Shown piece by piece: positions 59,522-64,000 of a stretch of 64,000 nt of DNA (within the stretch, counting starts at the first letter, position 1; each line of letters begins with the position of its first letter). The DNA lies in NCBI GenBank assembly GCA_035772785.1, contig JAOCPU010000013.1, positions 62,001 to 126,000 of the forward strand, read 5' to 3'. This stretch comes from Phlebiopsis flavidoalba (taxonomy: Eukaryota; Basidiomycota; Agaricomycetes; Polyporales; Phanerochaetaceae). The notes under the pieces are model-generated. The model was given only the letters and a program-made list of their open reading frames with translations. It was not told where the DNA came from and ran no database searches. A program made the translations under genes and the position numbers.

Positions 59522-59795
59522 GCTAGTGTAAACAATTACTCAACGTCAGCCGTATTCTCTACCGGTGACGATAATATGCTCTTGTCCACTCACATGCTAT
59601 GGATTTCTCGCTCCCCTTGAATCGTAGTTAGCCTCTCAGTCATATCTTGATGGTGAGAGTCGCCGAGGCGGCTCAAAGGCAAGAGTCACGCAGCCCGGAT
59701 ACCGCTGTGACGTCACACGAGTGTCTGCACAAGCGCCGTCTTCTCTACTAGCCAAGCGCCCCGACGGATAATTTACCTCTTCGCGTTCATCTAGA

Positions 59796-61236
59796 ATGGC
59801 AGACTCACCAGGACCATCCACATCGGCGCTGGACGGCCTCATCACAATCCAGGACTGTCACTTGTGCAGTATCGTGCTACGAAATCAGCTGTCTACACCT
59901 GTTCCTCGCTGTCATAAACTGGCTGCAATCGCAAGATATGGCTCATGCTCACTACCATGCTCAACCGCGCACAAGACTATTGGCGTGGTGGCTGTTCGGT
60001 GGGTTCGCAACAAGGCGGCTATGTGCCTATGAACCAATATGGCTACATGACACTAATGAATGATCTTACATACACGCTTTTAGAAGAAGTGGGAAGGAAG
60101 GTTGGCGAGTGGGCAAAGAGATTGCGACGGGCGGATACCAGCGAGCTCTAAGAGCGGGCAGAGTGATCGTGGTAGAGGGCGTGGTCGTGGAAGAGGTAGA
60201 GGTGGTGGTGTAGACCCGCGGAAGCTCACAGTACGAATGGCACTCGAACAAAACGTGATGTTCTCAAGATGGAACTCGACTTTTTGTCGATGTCGAAATG
60301 GGACCTACTATTACATCCGTAGGAATGGAGAGACGAACACTCAACCAGTCAACCTGGGACTTTGTGGTGCGTTGTTCTCACTAGTGTAGTTCATGTCACG
60401 CAGTTAAGAATTATCACGCAGTGCCCACACACCGCACTGTTGACAATTGAGTTCGTTTTCCATCCGCCTCGATTCCCCTTCCAAACAACTCCGGGCACGA
60501 ACCCATACGCATGCTGACCCATCGAAATCGCCTTGACCAAACCCTCACGTCCATCTTCTCTGCGCGTCTTCAAGAACGGAATCAGCCCAAGAAGAAGGAA
60601 AGGCGGCCGCTCGGGCCCCGAATGGCTTATAGACCTTATCACTCCACCACCAGCTGAGGCCGAAGACTATGTCACCCCAGTGTTTGTGTAATGCCCACCA
60701 AGCTCGACCCGCTCGCAGCTGTATCTTCAAGCCATGGAAGCGGAAGCATCAGGCCCGGTCACAAGTTACCCGCGCACGCCTTTTACAAGCTGGCTTACTT
60801 GGACGAAAACCACTTGTCGAGGTGTTCAAGCATATACACGTCGTCGAGTTTCCCCAGTCATAGACCGGTCTGGGAGGAAGGTGCCTTTACGGGGGGTTGT
60901 TGTGGACGACAAGGGCTCTGTTATGCGTCGTAAACAGCGATCTGGACGATGATGACGGGTGGAGAAAACCGAAGAGACGAAAGTTGGGCAGGGAAGAAGG
61001 GAAGAAGGCTCTTGGGGGTAATGGGATGTCTGGGTGGGTACGTGATGACCCGGGTGAGCGATGATGAGGGCCAGTGCGACGATGCAAAGGACGGAGAAGA
61101 ATGTACTTTCAACCTCCTTGCTGGATACTACTGGTACGACGACGACCTGAGCGAGGATCCCCACGATACCAAAGCCGAGGAGGCAAAACATGCTTCGGCC
61201 AGACCTACGAGCTTGGCGACGGAAGACGCAGACTAG
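59796..61236 (+). CDS. Unidentified gene with RG-rich stretch
   Basis: Plus-strand phrases suggest coding: MADSPGPSTSALDGLI at 59796, INWLQSQDMAHAHYHAQ (about 59920-59970), SDRGRGRGRGRGRGGGVDP (about 60155-60220), RDVLKMELDFLSMSKWDLLL (about 60254-60313), PPRFPFQTTPG (about 60470-60500), SGPEWLIDLITPPPAEAEDY (about 60616-60670), VVVDDKGSVMRRKQRSGR (60898-60950) and an acidic patch YYWYDDDLSEDPHDTK (about 61128-61175). The frame changes between most of these. If the RG stretch is translated it would be an RGG-box-like element of RNA-binding proteins, but another frame there reads Val/Glu-rich. I do not recognise the family. A competing minus-strand frame spans 60826-61527 with two hydrophobic segments. 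Confidence 0.35.
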
Positions 61237-61599
61237 TCCCTGTGTCGACGACCGACGAATAGGAGAGGGGCGATTTCTGAAATTTCGTGATGAACGATCG
61301 CGCAGTAGAAACGTCGTGAACGAAGGATCCAGAGGCGTTGGACGAAAAACATCCTGGAAGCAGCTCAAGGATGCCAGAGCTTCTGAGGATTTCCGACGCG
61401 TGTGGTACCGGTCCATTTGACAGAACTCGATGAGGGATTTGAGCAGGTCGATTGGGGCGATACTGACGGAAAAGATCGCACGCAGTTGTTCAGGTACCTC
61501 TTTCTGAGTTGCCATCATATACATCACACATGTATCTCAGATACAATATCGCTTTTTCGACAGGAGATCGGGGGGAGTAAGCACCTTATCATGAGTAAC

Positions 61600-62464
61600 T
61601 GCACTTGCGAGAACGGATGCGCATGACCATCCTTGGAGGGCGGTTTCTTGGGTGTTGGCGGGACCTGTGGTTGGCACAGTCCCACTCACCTCCACTTCCC
61701 ATAATGGCGTAATCGGAATGCGCGCGGGAATTGGCTTCTGCCGTCTTTTGGTCGACCTGGACTATTGTTAGATACTAAGGCGCACCAAGTCTTCGTTTGC
61801 AAATATTCACGCTGCTCTTGCTAGCGTGAATAGTTCGTAATGACTAGTAAAACCGCTCGTTGCTGAAGACATATCCACGTATTGTATATTTTTGTGACCC
61901 TTTCGTCCTGCATGCTGTAAAAGAAAAAACCCAAGGGGGGCAAGACCACATGTCATCGTCACGTGTGGGGAGCACTTACATGTAACCAAGAGTCCAGATG
62001 TCAAGGCTTCAGGCAGGCGGTCGCCGTGCCTGACGGGACGTTTGTGCCGTGTGGGGGCTCCTGTCTTAGCGTCGCTTCCCGGGTGAACGCGAAAACAGAC
62101 TCTGGTTTCAGTAGAGTATAGTACCCTGACATTCAGTGGGCATACTGAGTGTGCTAACATATCGACAAAATGGCGTACCATTTGTGATCCTTCTCAACGT
62201 CTGCCTTTCTAGCCCTGGAGTAGGCAGGGTCACACTGCCCGATGTCGGGGGCCTGATGTTGCGCGTCGAACGCTACAAAACAATTTCTCTTAGCATGCAT
62301 CTGATGAGCAGACTCGCTATGGAGAGTAATGCGGTTTAGTATTGCTGTATGCGGACGCGCCGTATGAGCATAGAGCGTGACCATGTATGGTTTCACTCAC
62401 CTTTCAGGTCTTTAGCAAAGAACTCTCCAAAGAGGGCTACTTCATAAGAGTGTGCAGTCGACAT
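61600..62464 (-). CDS. MED18: Mediator complex subunit 18 (MED18/Srb5)
   Basis: MED18 belongs to the Mediator head module that bridges activators and RNA polymerase II. Start MSTAHSYEVALFGEFFAKDL at 62464 is followed by a GTGAGT donor (about 62403), then ITLHSESAHQMHAKR (about 62270-62325), RARKADVEKDHKWY (about 62170-62215), VLYSTETR and HGDRLPEALDIWTLGYM across a shift and an intron (61920-62115), YNTRGYVFSN-like (about 61860-61890), HYELFTLARA, and after another intron AHSDYAIM with LWEVEVSGTVPTTGPANTQE (about 61630-61700). The order YEVxLFGEF, RxxLHSES, GDALxxLxxLGY, GYVF, LWEVEV follows MED18. The last exon may lie further left (about 61390-61490, KEVPEQLRAIFSV), so the end is approximate. 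Confidence 0.75.
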
Positions 62465-63149
62465 ATTGGACACACAAAGTTGATTTAATTCGTACAAGAT
62501 TTATAAGGCAGAGGTAGTGGTGGGGGAACAGAATTGAGAGACGTGACGGACCGAGACTCGGGAGCGCCTGCCATTTTGATCATTACGGCCACCACGGTCT
62601 GCAACGTCATACCACAAGTCGACTGTATTCCATCCGTTGAGCTATGGAGAATCCTGCTTCTAATGAAGGTGCACCATGTCCTAACTTGTGTGAAAAGTAT
62701 ACTAAGAGTGTGATAAAGCTCACGGCGCGCCGTCGGGAGACATTCATGAAATATCCCAGCCCGACTGTGAGCATGCACTCACACACGCATGAACTTAACG
62801 TTCATGTTGACTAAATGCACACCTAGAAACCGCATCACTGCGCCAAAGAGTTTTGTGTAACTGCATGTCAGTCAGGTATATCCATCCGTATTACTCCGAG
62901 ACGTTCGCTCACATTCAGCTCTCTAGAACGAGTGTAAACTTGATTAGACTCCCTCGAAACGTCTTGTCAACGTTCCAGAAAGACCTGTAGCCGTATCAGT
63001 CAAATATCGAGAACTGCAGGATCGTAGTAAGGATATAGAGAACTGTTGTAAAAGCCGAGAGTGCGTTCACATCAACATTCACTTGATTGCCTCGCTGCTA
63101 CCGACACACTAGAAAATCGAACGACCAAATTGTCAAACTTGCTCGTAAC
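62465..63149. other. Intergenic region upstream of MED18
   Basis: AT-rich. One 97-codon minus frame (62485-62778) without recognisable features. It should contain the MED18 promoter; no element is called. Confidence 0.4.
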
Positions 63150-64000
63150 TTGAACTATACCCCCTCCAGTTACGACACCGTATTCTCGACAGCGGCCCGT
63201 GAGACGATCCATTGGGGATCAACTCACATTCCCCGAATTTGAGACTCCTCGCCTGGAGAGCTTTTGGGAGGCTTTCCGGGGTACGCGTGAAGCCCGCACG
63301 GAGATTTGTCGGAGGTAGCGGAGAGGTCCTCCCTCCGCTTAGTGGGTATGTCTTTTATGATGCTAAATCGCACATTGACGCCCATAATCCAGAATATTTG
63401 ACATAGACTATAGGCTCTGCCACGAAACTACTGACCACGACTATCTCTGTGCTATGTCTAAACACCGGATAAGGACCGAGTATATCTACCAGGTTGACCT
63501 GAGTCGTCCCTTAACACGTCTTCGTTTTATTAAGCTAAATAAACCCAACCTCCTATTCCGCCGTGTTCTTTCAATACAATATACGCCAAGGTCCCCGCCG
63601 GTAGCTAATGCATGCATTTGCGAGCATATGTGGGTGCCGTACGTACATCCTTCGGCAGAGACTAGGATTCCGGAGATATATACGGAGTTTGATGATGGAT
63701 TAAGGTGCTTAGTATTCTCAGAAGAATTTACGACCTATATTCTCATCAATTCTTTACCATACAGGCACGTACACGATCGTTACGAAACCGTCGCCACATC
63801 GTTACGGGACTACAGGAGACGGCGGAGTTCCCGAATTGGGACGTAGACATTGAACGTCTAGAATATGCAGAGGATTGAACGGCCCTGTCCAGTACTGTGG
63901 CGTACATGGCTGACAACAGTCCAGTCCATGTAAGCATCTACTATTCTTTCTTTCCCATGTAAACTATTCTCATTTTTCTGGATCTCAGAAAGAATAACCC
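63150..64000 (+). CDS. Unidentified partial gene running off the right end
   Basis: Coding-like phrases on the plus strand: TFPEFETPRLESFWEAFRGT (about 63229-63288) with TREARTEICRR, an intron donor at about 63345, a 130-codon frame at 63454-63846 (ETRIPEIYTEFDDGLRCLVF and YRHVHDRYETVATSLRDY), then after a shift ETAEFPNWDVDIERLEYAED (about 63809-63868) and STVAYMADNSPVHV up to a possible donor at 63930. The product is not recognised and the gene continues outside the window. Confidence 0.3.

Noticed and set aside
59796..61236. Phospholipid scramblase as identity of the unidentified plus-strand gene
   Set aside because: None of the scramblase core phrases could be found after checking all three frames.
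61807..62181. Protein kinase domain suggested by LDIWTLGYM
   Set aside because: No ATP-binding, HRD or DFG motifs nearby; the flanking phrases fit MED18 much better.

Overview
The window reads as a piece of a filamentous basidiomycete genome, most likely Agaricomycetes. The recognisable genes are eukaryotic, on both strands and cut by many short GT-AG introns of about 50-60 nt. They include families typical of mushroom-forming fungi: a heme-thiolate peroxidase, F-box/LRR and MYND-finger paralogues, a four-HMA copper ATPase, a DAL5-type permease, a Vip1 kinase/phosphatase and an IQGAP. I cannot place it more precisely. No rRNA, tRNA or CRISPR array was recognised.

Layout. 0-1 kb: partial unidentified reading frame (+). 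4.0-5.3 kb: C-terminal half of an MFS transporter (-). 5.3-18.7 kb: gene-poor, with only scattered coding-like fragments. 18.8-21.5 kb: RCF2 (respiratory supercomplex factor) and an AKTIP-like E2 variant (+), followed by a hairpin and a 0.33-kb tandem duplication. 21.5-30.2 kb: Vip1 (-) and CCC2-type copper ATPase (+), divergently arranged. 30.8-33.4 kb: gamma-tubulin complex protein Spc98/GCP3 (-). 35.5-38.2 kb: AMP-dependent acyl-CoA ligase (+). 38.8-45.6 kb: IQGAP (+). 46.2-48.8 kb: DAL5-like MFS permease (-). 49.9-52.8 kb: TCERG1-like WW/FF protein (+). 52.8-53.7 kb: inverted repeat. 54.4-55.3 kb: heme-thiolate peroxidase (+). 56.5-58.1 kb: two MYND-finger paralogues pointing away from each other. 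58.1-59.5 kb: F-box protein (-). 59.8-61.2 kb: unidentified (+). 61.6-62.5 kb: Mediator subunit MED18 (-). 63.1 kb to end: unidentified partial gene.

The genes do not form an evident pathway or cluster. Most are conserved housekeeping genes (cytokinesis, spindle pole, inositol pyrophosphates, copper export, mitochondria, transcription) with a few accessory families between them.

The dominant oddity is that nearly every conserved gene is intact in domain order but jumps reading frame every one to three hundred bases. Because this hits many genes expected to be essential and single-copy, I read it as indel error in an unpolished long-read assembly and not as gene decay. All coordinates for multi-exon genes are therefore approximate envelopes. 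I did not find a convincing new biological system. The structural repeats and unidentified coding fragments are the best leads.
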